NCBI GenBank assembly: GCA_039818825.1 | Contig: JBCBTD010000084.1 | Location: forward strand, 1-15,671 | Source: JBCBTD01 sp039818825 | GTDB lineage: Bacteria; Pseudomonadota; Alphaproteobacteria; Geminicoccales; Geminicoccaceae | Direction of reading: 5' to 3' | DNA: 15,671 nt | Shown: positions 6,411-15,671 of the stretch, piece by piece | How the letters are laid out: the number at the start of each line of letters is the position of its first letter | Position numbering within the stretch: position 1 is the stretch's first letter | Position numbers and translations under genes: made by a program | The notes under the pieces: model-generated | Told to the model about the DNA's origin: nothing | The model's database searches: none | The model's input: only the letters and a program-made list of their open reading frames with translations

Positions 6411-7777
6411 GCGATCTCTGGACCAGCCGCGAGGCGATGGCGGCGACCGGCGGCACGACGCTGGGCGACTGGCGCGCCAGCGGCGTCAGCATCGACAGCC
6501 GGAGCTTGGTGCCGGGCGACCTGTTCGTCGCGCTCGTCGTCGAGCGCGACGGCCACGCCTACGTGGCGGACGCTCTCGCCAAGGGGGCTGCGGCTGCCGT
6601 CGTTGCCCGGCCGGTCGAGGGTATCGATCGTGATCGGCAGCTCCTCGTCGACGACACCCAGCGAGCCCTCGAACACCTCGCCAGGGCAGCGCGCGAACGC
6701 AGTGCCGCCGACGTCATCGGCATCACCGGCAGCGTCGGCAAGACGGGTTGCAAGGCGGCGCTGGCCCGGGGCCTGGCATTGCAGGGGGCGACACACGCTA
6801 GCGGCAAGAGCCACAACAACCACTGGGGCGTGCCCCTGAGCCTCGCGCAACTGCCGGCCACGGCAAGGTTCGGCGTGTTCGAGCTGGGCATGAGCCGGGC
6901 CGGCGAAATCCGCAGCCTCGCCGCTCAGGTTCGTCCTCACGGCGCGCTGATCACGGCGATCGCCCCGGCCCACATCGAGTTCTTCGCCGACGAAAGCGGC
7001 ATCGCCGAGGCCAAGGCCGAGATCTTCGAGGGCGTGCGCCCCGAGGGGTTTGCCGTCGTCCCAGCCGACAGTCCCCACACGCCGCTTTTGGTGGCGCGTG
7101 CGCGGGCCGCCGGGATCCAACGGATCGTCACGTTCGGCGAGGCGGGTGACGTCCGCGCTCTTGCCGTCGAGCCCGATGCGGACGGCAGCCGCGTCGAGGT
7201 CGACTTGGCCGGACGCCGGCTGTCGATGCGGGTCGGCCTGCCCGGCGAGCACTGGGCGCACAACGCGCTTGGACTCTTGGCAGTCGTCGACACGTTGGGC
7301 GCCGACGTCGAGGCCTTTGCGTTGAGCCTTGCCGACCTCGAATCCGAAGCCGGCCGCGGACGTCGTGTGTCGATCCGCTTGGCGGACGGCGAGGCGCTGC
7401 TGTTGGACGACAGCTACAACGCGAATCCGACGTCGATGCGAGCGGCGATCAGCGTGTTGGCGATGGCTCGCGGCCGCAAGCTGGCGGCGCTCGGGGCGAT
7501 GAAGGAGCTGGGCGCCGACAGCCAGGCCCGTCACGCCGAACTCGCGGCTCCGCTCGTGGAGGCTGACGTTGCACGGGTCTTCACCGTCGGCGCGGAGATG
7601 GCGGCGCTGGAAACGGCGCTGCCGGCGACGCTTCGCGGCGGTCACGTCGACCGGGCGGCCGATCTCGTCCAGCCCTTGCGCGCCGAACTCCGCCCGGGCG
7701 ACACGCTCTTGGTGAAGGGCTCCCTCGCGAGTGGCATGGGCTTTCTGGTCGACTCTCTGATGGCGAGGGCGGCCTGA
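6407..7777 (+). CDS. murF: UDP-MurNAc-tripeptide:D-alanyl-D-alanine ligase MurF
   Basis: Joins D-Ala-D-Ala (made by Ddl) to UDP-MurNAc-tripeptide in the cytoplasm, giving the pentapeptide used by MraY. 456 residues. Motifs: VSIDSRSLVPGDLFVAL (N-terminal substrate domain), P-loop GSVGKT at 108-113, SHNNHWGVPLSLAQ, FELGMSRAGEI, and LLDDSYNANPTSM with the MurF-type DSYNANP. LGAMKELG follows in the C-terminal domain. The start is TTG at 6407, overlapping the murE stop (TTGA), with GGAGG at 6396-6400 six bases upstream. This rare start agrees with the family N-terminus and with coupling to murE. The stop TGA shares one base with the mraY ATG. Confidence 0.97.
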   Translation: MSDLWTSREAMAATGGTTLGDWRASGVSIDSRSLVPGDLFVALVVERDGHAYVADALAKGAAAAVVARPVEGIDRDRQLLVDDTQRALEHLARAARERSAADVIGITGSVGKTGCKAALARGLALQGATHASGKSHNNHWGVPLSLAQLPATARFGVFELGMSRAGEIRSLAAQVRPHGALITAIAPAHIEFFADESGIAEAKAEIFEGVRPEGFAVVPADSPHTPLLVARARAAGIQRIVTFGEAGDVRALAVEPDADGSRVEVDLAGRRLSMRVGLPGEHWAHNALGLLAVVDTLGADVEAFALSLADLESEAGRGRRVSIRLADGEALLLDDSYNANPTSMRAAISVLAMARGRKLAALGAMKELGADSQARHAELAAPLVEADVARVFTVGAEMAALETALPATLRGGHVDRAADLVQPLRAELRPGDTLLVKGSLASGMGFLVDSLMARAA

Positions 7778-8868
7778 TGCTCTACCATATTTTGGTTCCC
7801 TTCGCCGACGACTTCGGCCTCTTCAATGTCTTTCGCTATCTGACGTTCAGAACCGGCGGCGCGATCATGACCGCGCTGTTCGTCAGTTTCGTCTTCGGTC
7901 CGCGGATCATCCGCTGGCTGCGCTCGAAGCAGGGTAAGGGCCAGCCGATCCGCGAGGACGGGCCCGAGGGACACCTGCTGACCAAGCAGGGCACGCCGAC
8001 CATGGGCGGGGTGTTGATCCTCCTGTCGTTGGGCGTGGCCACCTTGCTGTGGGCAGACCTGACGACCGGCTACGTCTGGGTGGTGCTGCTGGTGACGCTC
8101 GGCTATGGCGGCCTCGGCTTCCTCGACGACTATCTCAAGGTAACCAAGCAGAGCAGCAACGGACTAGCCGGCCGACTCAAGCTCGCGGGTCAAGTCGGCA
8201 TTGCCCTGATCGCCGCCATTTGGGTCATGGTGTTGACGGAGCCGCCGCTCGCCACTGGCCTCACCGTCCCCTTCTTCAAGGACGTGTTGATTCCTCTTGG
8301 CATGATCGGGGCGGCCTTGTTCGGCGCGTTCGTGATGGTTGCATCGTCGAACGCCGTGAACCTGACCGACGGGCTCGACGGCCTCGCCATCGTGCCGGTG
8401 ATGATCGCGGCGATGTGCTTCGCTCTGATCTCTTACCTGATCGGCAACGCCATCTTCGCCAACTATCTGCAGATCCCGTTCGTCCCCGGCACGGGCGAAC
8501 TCGCCGTCGTCTGCGGCGCCATCGTCGGCGCGGCCATGGGTTTCCTCTGGTTCAACGCGCCGCCAGCGTCGGTCTTCATGGGCGACACCGGCTCGCTCGC
8601 CACCGGCGGTGCGCTCGGTGCGACGGCGGTGGTCACCAAACAAGAGCTGGTGCTGGCCATCATCGGCGGCCTGTTCGTCCTGGAGACGGTGTCGGTCATC
8701 GTCCAGGTCGCCTCGTTCAAGCTCACGGGCCGCCGCATCTTCCGGATGGCGCCGCTTCATCACCATTTCGAGAAGAAGGGCTGGGCCGAGCCGACGATCG
8801 TCATCCGCTTTTGGATCATCGCCATGATTTTGGCGCTGATCGGCCTCTCCACTCTGAAGTTGCGGTGA
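7777..8868 (+). CDS. mraY: Phospho-N-acetylmuramoyl-pentapeptide transferase MraY
   Basis: Integral membrane enzyme that transfers phospho-MurNAc-pentapeptide from UDP to undecaprenyl phosphate, forming lipid I. 363 residues with about ten hydrophobic segments. Signatures: LTFRTGGAIMTAL near the N-terminus, GTPTMGG, FLDDYLK with Asp117-Asp118, NLTDGLDGLAI (195-205, Asp198 and Asp201), FMGDTGSLA (Asp270) and PLHHHFEKKGW with the His cluster at 328-330. All the aspartates and histidines expected for magnesium and substrate binding are present. ATG 7777 shares one base with the murF stop, and GAGGG at 7765-7769 is well spaced. ftsW starts 4 bases after the stop, which leaves no room for murD. 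Confidence 0.98.
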   Translation: MLYHILVPFADDFGLFNVFRYLTFRTGGAIMTALFVSFVFGPRIIRWLRSKQGKGQPIREDGPEGHLLTKQGTPTMGGVLILLSLGVATLLWADLTTGYVWVVLLVTLGYGGLGFLDDYLKVTKQSSNGLAGRLKLAGQVGIALIAAIWVMVLTEPPLATGLTVPFFKDVLIPLGMIGAALFGAFVMVASSNAVNLTDGLDGLAIVPVMIAAMCFALISYLIGNAIFANYLQIPFVPGTGELAVVCGAIVGAAMGFLWFNAPPASVFMGDTGSLATGGALGATAVVTKQELVLAIIGGLFVLETVSVIVQVASFKLTGRRIFRMAPLHHHFEKKGWAEPTIVIRFWIIAMILALIGLSTLKLR

Positions 8869-8872
8869 GCCA

Positions 8873-9982
8873 ATGAGCGCTTTTGGCCGCACGGACGACA
8901 GCATTCTCGCCAACTGGTGGTGGACCATCGACCGTCAGCTCTTGGTCGTTTTGGCGCTAGTGGCGGCCATCGGCATCGTCTTCGTCTTCACCGCCAGCCC
9001 GTCGGTCGCGGCGCTGAAGGGACTGAGCCCCTGGCATTTCGCCGTTCGGCAGTGCGTTTTCCTGGCCTTGGGCATCGTCGTGTTGCTGATGGCGTCGTTG
9101 TTGGCGCCTTTGGGGGTCCGCCGCTTCGGTACCGGGCTGTTCGCCATCGCCCTGACGCTGTTGGTGCTGGTTCCGTTGGTTGGGACCGAGGTCAATGGCG
9201 CGACCCGCTGGCTGGTGGTCGGCGGCTTCTCGATCCAGCCGAGCGAGCTCATGAAGCCGGCGCTGATCGTCGTCGTCGCGCACCTGCTGGCGAGCCGCGA
9301 CGGCCTGACCGGTTTGCCGGCAGCGGTGTTGCCGGTCGCTCTGGTGGTCGCCTTGTTGTTGCTGCAGCCGGACGTGGGCACCGCGCTCCTGGTGACGGCG
9401 GTGTTCTGCGTCATGGTGTTCGTCGCTGGCCTGCCTTGGCCGTTGGTCAGCCTGCTCGGCGCCGCCAGCGTCGGCGTGGCGGCGTTGGCCTATCGAGCCT
9501 TCGGCCACGTGCGCGACCGGATCGACGCATTCCTCGCCGACGAAGCCAGCTTCCAGGTGAGCCGAGCGTTGGAGGCGGTCGGCGGCGGCGGCTGGTTCGG
9601 CCGCGGACCGGGCGAGGGTTTGGTCAAGAACCGCCTGCCCGACAGCCATGCTGATTTCATCTTTGCAGCCGGCGTCGAAGAGTTCGGGCTGATCGTCGGG
9701 CTGGTGCTGGTGATGCTGTTCGCGGTCGTCGTGATCCGCGGCCTGGTCCTCGCCGACCAGCAGCCGGACCGCTTTGCCCACCTCGCCGCTGTTGGTTTGC
9801 TGGCGCAATTCGGACTCCAGGCGGTGATCAATCTCGGCGTCAACGTCGCACTTCTGCCGGCCAAGGGCATGACCTTGCCGTTCGTCAGCTACGGCGGCTC
9901 GTCGCTGCTGGCCCTCGCCTTCGGCACCGGAATGGCTTTGGCCCTGCTCCGGCGCAGTCCGCGCATGGTGTTGGTCCGATGA
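8873..9982 (+). CDS. ftsW: SEDS-family septal peptidoglycan glycosyltransferase FtsW
   Basis: Polytopic membrane protein that polymerises glycan strands from lipid II at the septum, with FtsI as its transpeptidase partner. 369 residues, about ten hydrophobic segments. SEDS motifs: NGATRWLVVGGFSIQPSELMKP, LLLLQPDVGTALL, FGRGPGEG, LPDSHADFIFAAGVEEFG (with the conserved acidic residue of the catalytic loop) and FVSYGGSSLLA near the end. Placement in the dcw cluster and the FtsI partner upstream favour FtsW over RodA. A short, Trp-rich N-terminal tail (WWWTIDRQ) precedes the first helix. ATG 8873 lies 4 bases after the mraY stop, and the stop overlaps the murG start (ATGA). Confidence 0.97.
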   Translation: MSAFGRTDDSILANWWWTIDRQLLVVLALVAAIGIVFVFTASPSVAALKGLSPWHFAVRQCVFLALGIVVLLMASLLAPLGVRRFGTGLFAIALTLLVLVPLVGTEVNGATRWLVVGGFSIQPSELMKPALIVVVAHLLASRDGLTGLPAAVLPVALVVALLLLQPDVGTALLVTAVFCVMVFVAGLPWPLVSLLGAASVGVAALAYRAFGHVRDRIDAFLADEASFQVSRALEAVGGGGWFGRGPGEGLVKNRLPDSHADFIFAAGVEEFGLIVGLVLVMLFAVVVIRGLVLADQQPDRFAHLAAVGLLAQFGLQAVINLGVNVALLPAKGMTLPFVSYGGSSLLALAFGTGMALALLRRSPRMVLVR

Positions 9983-11039
9983 GGGGTGCTGTGGTCATCA
10001 CCAGCGGCGGCACGGGCGGGCACATGTTCCCGGCGCTGGCGCTCGGCGAGCGGTTGGGCGAGCGCGGCCAACCGGCGCTGTTCGCCGTCGACCGTCGCGG
10101 CGCTCGTTACCTCCCCGAAACGGCAGCGCGACGCCACGTGCTGGCGGCCAGCCCGAGCGGCAACCCTCTGCGCAGATTGGGCGCGTTGGCGCTGCTCGCG
10201 GCTGGCCTCGTCGACAGCCTCGCTCGGTTCTTGGTGGCGCGGCCACGCGCCGTTGCGGCGTTCGGCGGCTACGCGTCGGTTCCCACCGGGGTTGCCGCTG
10301 GGTTGCTGCGCATCCCCCTCTTGCTCCACGAGCAGAACGCGGTGCTCGGTCGTGCCCATCGGCTGCTCCTGCGCTTCGCTGGCGTGGTCGCGTTGACCTT
10401 CCCGTCCACCGCTGGTGCCACGCCGTCAGGCGAACGCATCCGCGTCGTCGGCAATCCGGTTCGCGCTGGCTTCGCGCCCGCGCCCTTGCCGGCGTTCTCG
10501 GATGGTCTGGAGCTGCTGGTCGTCGGCGGCAGCCAGGGCGCTCATGCGCTGGCCGAGGTGGTGCCGGCGGCGGTTGCGTCCCTGCCGTCGGCGCTGCGTG
10601 CCAACCTTCGCGTGACCCAGCAGTGCCGGCCCGAGGACCTGGAGGACGTTCGTGCGGCCTATGCCGAACTCGGTGTCGCCGCGACCACGGAGACGTTCTT
10701 CGCTGACATGCCGGAGCGGTTGGCGCGGGCGCATCTGGTCGTCGCGCGCGCCGGCGCGTCGTCGGTGGCCGAACTATCGTGCGTCGGCCGTCCGTCGATC
10801 CTCGTACCCTACCCGTTCGCCGCCGACGACCACCAGAGCGCCAACGCCAGGGCGCTCGAGGCCGCGGGTGCGTCGGTCGTCATCGATGCGGCGGCTTTCA
10901 CGTCCGATCGGCTCGCCGGCGAACTCGAGGCGCTGCTCGGGGAGCCTGCGACGCTCGCCGATATGGCGGGTGCTGCCGCCGGGCTTGCCCGACCGAACGC
11001 CGCCCGAGAGCTTGCCGACGCCGTCCTGGAGTTGGTCCG

Positions 11040-11043
<4 letters not shown>
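9979..11043 (+). CDS. murG: UDP-GlcNAc:lipid I N-acetylglucosaminyltransferase MurG
   Basis: Peripheral inner-membrane GT-B enzyme that adds GlcNAc to lipid I to give lipid II. 354 residues. Motifs: GGTGGH at 10-15, FGGYASVPTG, LLHEQNAVLGRA, VVGNPVR, the second glycine-rich loop GGSQG at 183-187, and the donor-binding stretch VARAGASSVAELSCVGRPSI with PYPFAADDHQSANA. Both Rossmann halves are complete. ATG 9979 overlaps the ftsW stop by 4 bases, and the stop overlaps the murC start in the same way. Confidence 0.97.
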
Positions 11044-12448
<1,405 letters not shown>

Positions 12449-12452
<4 letters not shown>

Positions 12453-13360
12453 GCGGCTTGTTGGAACGGCTGCCTGTGGTCCGCGGTCGGCTGGAAGCCG
12501 GGGCGCCGCTGGCGAGTTTCACCTGGTTCAGGGTCGGCGGTCCGGCGGAGGTGCTATTCAAGCCCGCGGACATCGCCGATCTCCAGGCGTTCCTCCAGGC
12601 GTTGGACGACGACGTCGCGGTGTTGCCGGTCGGGGTCGGCTCCAACCTGCTGGTCCGCGACGCCGGGGTGACCGGCGTGGTGATACGCCTTGGTGGGGTG
12701 CTGAACCGCGTTCGCACGGAAGGCGCGCGCGTGATCGCCGAAGCCGGTGCCCTGGACCGCAGTGTCGCGGTCGCCGCCGGCAAAGCCGGCATCGCCGGCC
12801 TCGAGTTCTACGTCGGCATCCCAGGTACGATCGGCGGCGCGGTGCGGATGAACGCTGGCGCCTTTGGCGGCGAGACCAAAGAGCGGCTGGTCTCCGCCAA
12901 AGCCGTCGATCGGCGTGGCACGGCCCACGACGTCTCCGCCAGCGCGCTCGGCCTTCGCTACCGGCAATCCGACCTGCCGCCCGACTGGATCGTCGTCGAA
13001 GCGACGTTCGAGGGCGTGCCCGGTGAGGTCAGTGCGATCCGCGCGCGGATGGAAGCGATCAAGACCGATCGCGCCGCCGCGCAGCCGCTCCACGTCGCCA
13101 CTGGCGGCAGCACGTTCAAGAACCCGCCAGGTGCCAAGGCCTGGCAGCTGATCGACGCCGCCGGCTGCCGAGGCCTGCGCCAGGGTGGGGCGATGGTCAG
13201 CGACAAGCATTGCAACTTCCTGGTCAACACCGGCTCGGCGTCGGCGGCCGACCTCGAGAGCCTAGGCGAGATGGTTCGCGAGCGTGTCCAGACCGCGTCG
13301 GGGATCGCTCTCGACTGGGAGATCGAGCGGGTTGGCCTTGCTGCGGAGGTCGCGTCATGA
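12449..13360 (+). CDS. murB: UDP-N-acetylenolpyruvoylglucosamine reductase MurB
   Basis: FAD- and NADPH-dependent reductase giving UDP-MurNAc in the cytoplasm. 303 residues, the shorter type II size. Motifs: FTWFRVGGPAEVLFKP, the FAD-binding VGVGSNLLVRD (GSN at 64-66), GIAGLEFYVGIPGTIGGAVRMNAGAFGGE, and GSTFKNP at 220-226 with the proton-donor Ser221. The C-terminal LIDAAGCRGLRQGGAMVS and KHCNFLVN blocks follow. ATG 12449 overlaps the murC stop (ATGA), and the stop overlaps the ddl start (ATGA). No close-spaced strong ribosome-binding site is visible, so coupling with murC is likely. Confidence 0.97.
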
Positions 13361-14277
13361 GCCGGCGAGTGGCGGTCTTGATGGGTGGGCTCTCGGCCGA
13401 GCGCGAGGTGTCGTTGACGTCGGGCGAAGCCTGTGCCGCCGGGCTGGAGCGCAAGGGCTTCGACGTCGTGCGGATCGACGTCGGTGCAGACTTGCCCGAG
13501 CGGCTTCGGGAGCTCGCGCCCGACATTTGCTTCAACGCGCTGCACGGCCGGTGGGGCGAGGACGGCTGTGTCCAGGGCCTCTTGGAGGTGATGCGCATCC
13601 CGTACACCCATTCGGGCGTGCGGGCCTCCGCCGTCGCGATGCACAAGCCAACGGCGGTCGAGCTGTTCGAGCGCGCCGGGATGCGCTGTCCCGACGGCAT
13701 CGTCGCGACTCTGGAGGAGATCGCTGCAGGCGGGGTCATGGCGCCGCCGTTCGTCGTGAAGCCGGTGGCCGAGGGATCGAGCGTCGGTGTGCTGCTGATC
13801 GACGATCTTGACGATCCGAGGCTGCGTCCGAACATCGGTCCGGGTGCGACGGCGATCGATGCCGCCATGCTCGTGGAACCCTTCGTCGCCGGTCACGAAC
13901 TGACTTGTGGCGTCCTCGACGGCCGGCCGTTGGCGGTGACCGAGATCCGTCCGCGCGAGGGCTTCTACGACTATCGCGCCAAGTACACCGAGGGCGTCGC
14001 CGACCACCTGGTGCCTGCGCCGATGCCCGACCCGGTGATGGCGCGGGTCATGGACTGGGCAGTCCGCGCGCATCAGGTGCTCGGCTGCCGCGGCGTCAGC
14101 CGGGCCGATTTCCGGCTCGATCCCGACCTTGGTGACGCCGGTCTGCACCTCCTGGAGGTGAACACCCAGCCGGGGATGACGCCCCTGTCGCTGGTCCCCG
14201 AGCAAGCCGCGCACGCTGGTATCAGCTTCGACGATCTCGTGGCCCATCTGGTGGAGGACGCGTCGTGCGACCGGTGA
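13357..14277 (+). CDS. ddl: D-alanine:D-alanine ligase Ddl
   Basis: ATP-grasp enzyme making the D-Ala-D-Ala dipeptide that MurF attaches. 306 residues, as for DdlB-type enzymes in dcw clusters. Motifs: GLSAEREVSLTSG with the N-terminal Glu, ALHGRWGEDGCVQGLLE, IPYTHSGVRASAVAMHK, VVKPVAEGSSVGV (Ser of the Ser-Tyr-Glu triad), FYDYRAKYTEG (Tyr of the triad) and EVNTQPGMTPLSLVP. The conserved Tyr fits D-Ala:D-Ala rather than D-Ala:D-Lac specificity. ATG 13357 overlaps the murB stop, and GGAGG at 13345-13349 is well placed. The 3' end overlaps ftsQ by 13 bases. Confidence 0.97.
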   Translation: MSRRVAVLMGGLSAEREVSLTSGEACAAGLERKGFDVVRIDVGADLPERLRELAPDICFNALHGRWGEDGCVQGLLEVMRIPYTHSGVRASAVAMHKPTAVELFERAGMRCPDGIVATLEEIAAGGVMAPPFVVKPVAEGSSVGVLLIDDLDDPRLRPNIGPGATAIDAAMLVEPFVAGHELTCGVLDGRPLAVTEIRPREGFYDYRAKYTEGVADHLVPAPMPDPVMARVMDWAVRAHQVLGCRGVSRADFRLDPDLGDAGLHLLEVNTQPGMTPLSLVPEQAAHAGISFDDLVAHLVEDASCDR

Positions 14278-15059
14278 GTCTGCGCGCGGCGCGTCGCAAT
14301 CTGCAACGCGAGGGCCGCTGGTGGCGCGCGCGCCGTGCTTGGGTGCGCAACGCCCTCTTGGTCGCCGTCTTGGCGGTGAGCTGGCCGTGGTGGCCGGCGG
14401 CGATCGAGCAGGCCCAAGGTGCGCTGCAGACGGCCACCGGTCTGGTGCTCACGGACGTCGAGCTGCACGGGGCGGTCGAGCTGGACATCACCCAGGTAAA
14501 GGACGTGCTCCAGCTCGAGCCGGGCATGCCGCTGCTCGACCTGGACGTCCATGCGGCGCGGGCCAAGCTGGAGGAGCATGGCTGGGTCGAGCGCGCCACG
14601 GTCCGCCGCCGGCTGCCTGACCGCCTGGTGATCGAGATCGAAGAGCATCGTCCGCTGGCGGTGTGGCTCGGTCCCGAGGGGCCGACGCTGGTCGCGACCA
14701 GCGGGATCGCCGTCGGCACCGATCGGCTCGCGGACTACCGCCAATTGCCGCGACTGCTTGGCGAGGAGGCGCCTGCCGAAGCACCAGCCGTGCTCGGTGC
14801 GCTCGCCCGTCATCCGGAGCTTGCACGTCGGTTGATGCGGGCACAGCGCTTTGGCAGCGGCCGCTGGCGCCTGGAGTTGATGCCAGGTGTGCGGGTCGAG
14901 CTGGCGGCCGGGCCGCCGGCCGCGGCGATCGCTCGGCTGGCGGCTTTGCAGGCCGACCATGGCGTGCTGGGTCGCGCCGTGGCGGTCGTCGATCTGCGCC
15001 TTGTCGACCGGATCGTCGTGACGCCTTGGCCGTCGCTGCCGCCGCGAGGCGACGGATGA
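14265..15059 (+). CDS. ftsQ: Cell division protein FtsQ
   Basis: Bitopic divisome protein linking FtsA/FtsZ-side assembly with FtsL/FtsB and FtsWI. 264 residues. An Arg-rich cytoplasmic tail (about 1-28) leads into one membrane segment at about 29-46 (NALLVAVLAVSWPWWPAA). A POTRA domain begins near residue 60 (LTDVELHG) and continues through LLDLDVHAARAKLEEHGWVERATVRRRLPDRLVIEIEE. GTG 14265 is chosen because GGAGG at 14253-14257 is seven bases upstream. GTG 14274 would give a 4-base overlap with the ddl stop, like other junctions here, but is 16 bases from that site. Position between ddl and ftsA supports the call. Confidence 0.95.
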   Translation: MRPVSLRAARRNLQREGRWWRARRAWVRNALLVAVLAVSWPWWPAAIEQAQGALQTATGLVLTDVELHGAVELDITQVKDVLQLEPGMPLLDLDVHAARAKLEEHGWVERATVRRRLPDRLVIEIEEHRPLAVWLGPEGPTLVATSGIAVGTDRLADYRQLPRLLGEEAPAEAPAVLGALARHPELARRLMRAQRFGSGRWRLELMPGVRVELAAGPPAAAIARLAALQADHGVLGRAVAVVDLRLVDRIVVTPWPSLPPRGDG

Positions 15060-15671
15060 GCGTGCACCGTCCTACCACGCTCTGGGAGACGTTGTTGGAG
15101 CGGGCGCCGCGGATCACGCGGCCGTTCGGCATCCTCGACGTCGGTAGCCGCAAACTCTGCTGCTACGTCGTCCGCCTTGCCGGCACGAGCCGCTTCGAGC
15201 TGCTCGGCGCCGGCGACCAGTTGGCGGACGGCTTCGTCAGCGGCGACGTGGTCGACGCTCAGGCCGCGGAAGCTTCGATCCGTGCCGTCGTCGATCAGGC
15301 CGAGCGTTCGGCCGACGAACGGCTGCGCACCGTCGCGGTGACGTTTTCCGGCGGTAAACCGGCGTCCGGGTACGTCCAGATCGATGTCGGGCTCGACGGC
15401 CGCACCGTGCAGCGTCGAGACGTGACCGCGGCGCTCGACCACGCCTGCGCCAAGATGACGGCCGAGGGCTTTTCGATCCTTCACGCCTTGCCGCTCGGGC
15501 TCGCACTGGATGGTGGACCCGAGGTTCGCGACGTCACCGGGCTGGTCGGCCGCCGCCTGACGGTGCGCGCGCATCTGGTCGGCGTTTCGGCCCGGCCGCT
15601 CGATCAGCTCGCCGCCTGCCTCCGACGCTGTCACCTGGAGGTTTCGACGGTGGTCTCCGCTGCCTACGGAG
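15056..15671 (+). CDS. ftsA: Cell division protein FtsA, N-terminal part (runs off window)
   Basis: Actin-like ATPase that tethers FtsZ to the membrane and recruits later division proteins. The first 205 codons are in the window and the frame is open to the last base. Visible: the phosphate-1-like motif GILDVGSRKLCCYVVRL at about residues 24-40, DGFVSGDVVDAQAAEASIRAVVDQAE, TFSGGKPASGYV leading into the 1C subdomain, HALPLGLALDG, GLVGRRLTVRAHLV and CLRRCHLEVSTVVSAAYG. These follow the alphaproteobacterial FtsA pattern; the motif reads GSRK where GSSK or GTTK is common. ATG 15056 overlaps the ftsQ stop (ATGA), with GAGG at 15046-15049. The C-terminal amphipathic membrane helix lies outside the window. 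Confidence 0.95.
   Translation, partial: MSVHRPTTLWETLLERAPRITRPFGILDVGSRKLCCYVVRLAGTSRFELLGAGDQLADGFVSGDVVDAQAAEASIRAVVDQAERSADERLRTVAVTFSGGKPASGYVQIDVGLDGRTVQRRDVTAALDHACAKMTAEGFSILHALPLGLALDGGPEVRDVTGLVGRRLTVRAHLVGVSARPLDQLAACLRRCHLEVSTVVSAAYG

Noticed and set aside
6326..7645. 439-codon open frame on the minus strand opposite murF
   Set aside because: Same shadow-frame effect. The translation is biased towards Arg, Asp, Gln and His and shows no family signature.
10779..11039. Upstream in-frame extension of murC inside murG
   Set aside because: The extra residues are Arg-rich shadow-frame translation of murG. The MurC N-terminal motif begins shortly after ATG 11040, which has a good ribosome-binding site and the 4-base overlap seen at its neighbours.

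Overview
The window is a GC-rich stretch, apart from one A+T-rich intergenic gap, in which every supported gene lies on the + strand. It is the division and cell wall (dcw) cluster of an alphaproteobacterium. This rests on three things: the rnpB-to-dcw arrangement with a TIGR02302/DUF4175-type gene and an AmpD-like amidase upstream; the character of the FtsA, FtsL and FtsQ sequences; and the DNPR motif in MurE, which predicts meso-diaminopimelate peptidoglycan. A Rhodospirillales-like or Geminicoccales-like lineage is a guess from composition and gene order only.

Layout. Positions 1-384 hold the 3' end of a TIGR02302/DUF4175-like gene. Positions 389-1120 encode a zinc amidase of the AmpD/Amidase_2 type whose last codons contain a perfect 13-bp hairpin. 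Positions 1153-1545 are the RNase P RNA (rnpB). Positions 1546-2008 are a gene-free, A+T-rich gap with DnaA-box-like sites at both ends and four copies of a GANTC-containing heptamer. From 2009 to the end of the window runs one tightly packed gene string: rsmH, ftsL, ftsI, murE, murF, mraY, ftsW, murG, murC, murB, ddl, ftsQ and the 5' part of ftsA. Every junction from rsmH to ftsA is an overlap or a gap of at most 4 bases, so a single translationally coupled operon is likely. ftsZ probably follows beyond the window (inference).

How the genes work together. MurB, MurC, MurE, MurF and Ddl carry out cytoplasmic steps of muropeptide synthesis. MraY and MurG make lipid I and lipid II. FtsW (glycosyltransferase) and FtsI (transpeptidase) polymerise and crosslink septal wall. 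FtsL, FtsQ and FtsA belong to the divisome scaffold, and RsmH methylates 16S rRNA. Two usual members are absent from their standard places: mraZ before rsmH, and murD between mraY and ftsW.

The most notable part is the 1546-2008 gap. It carries two perfect DnaA boxes, a third near-perfect box over the rsmH start codon, and clustered GANTC sites. It could be a chromosomal replication origin, or a DnaA/CcrM-controlled promoter region that replaces MraZ control of the operon. The sequence alone does not decide between these.
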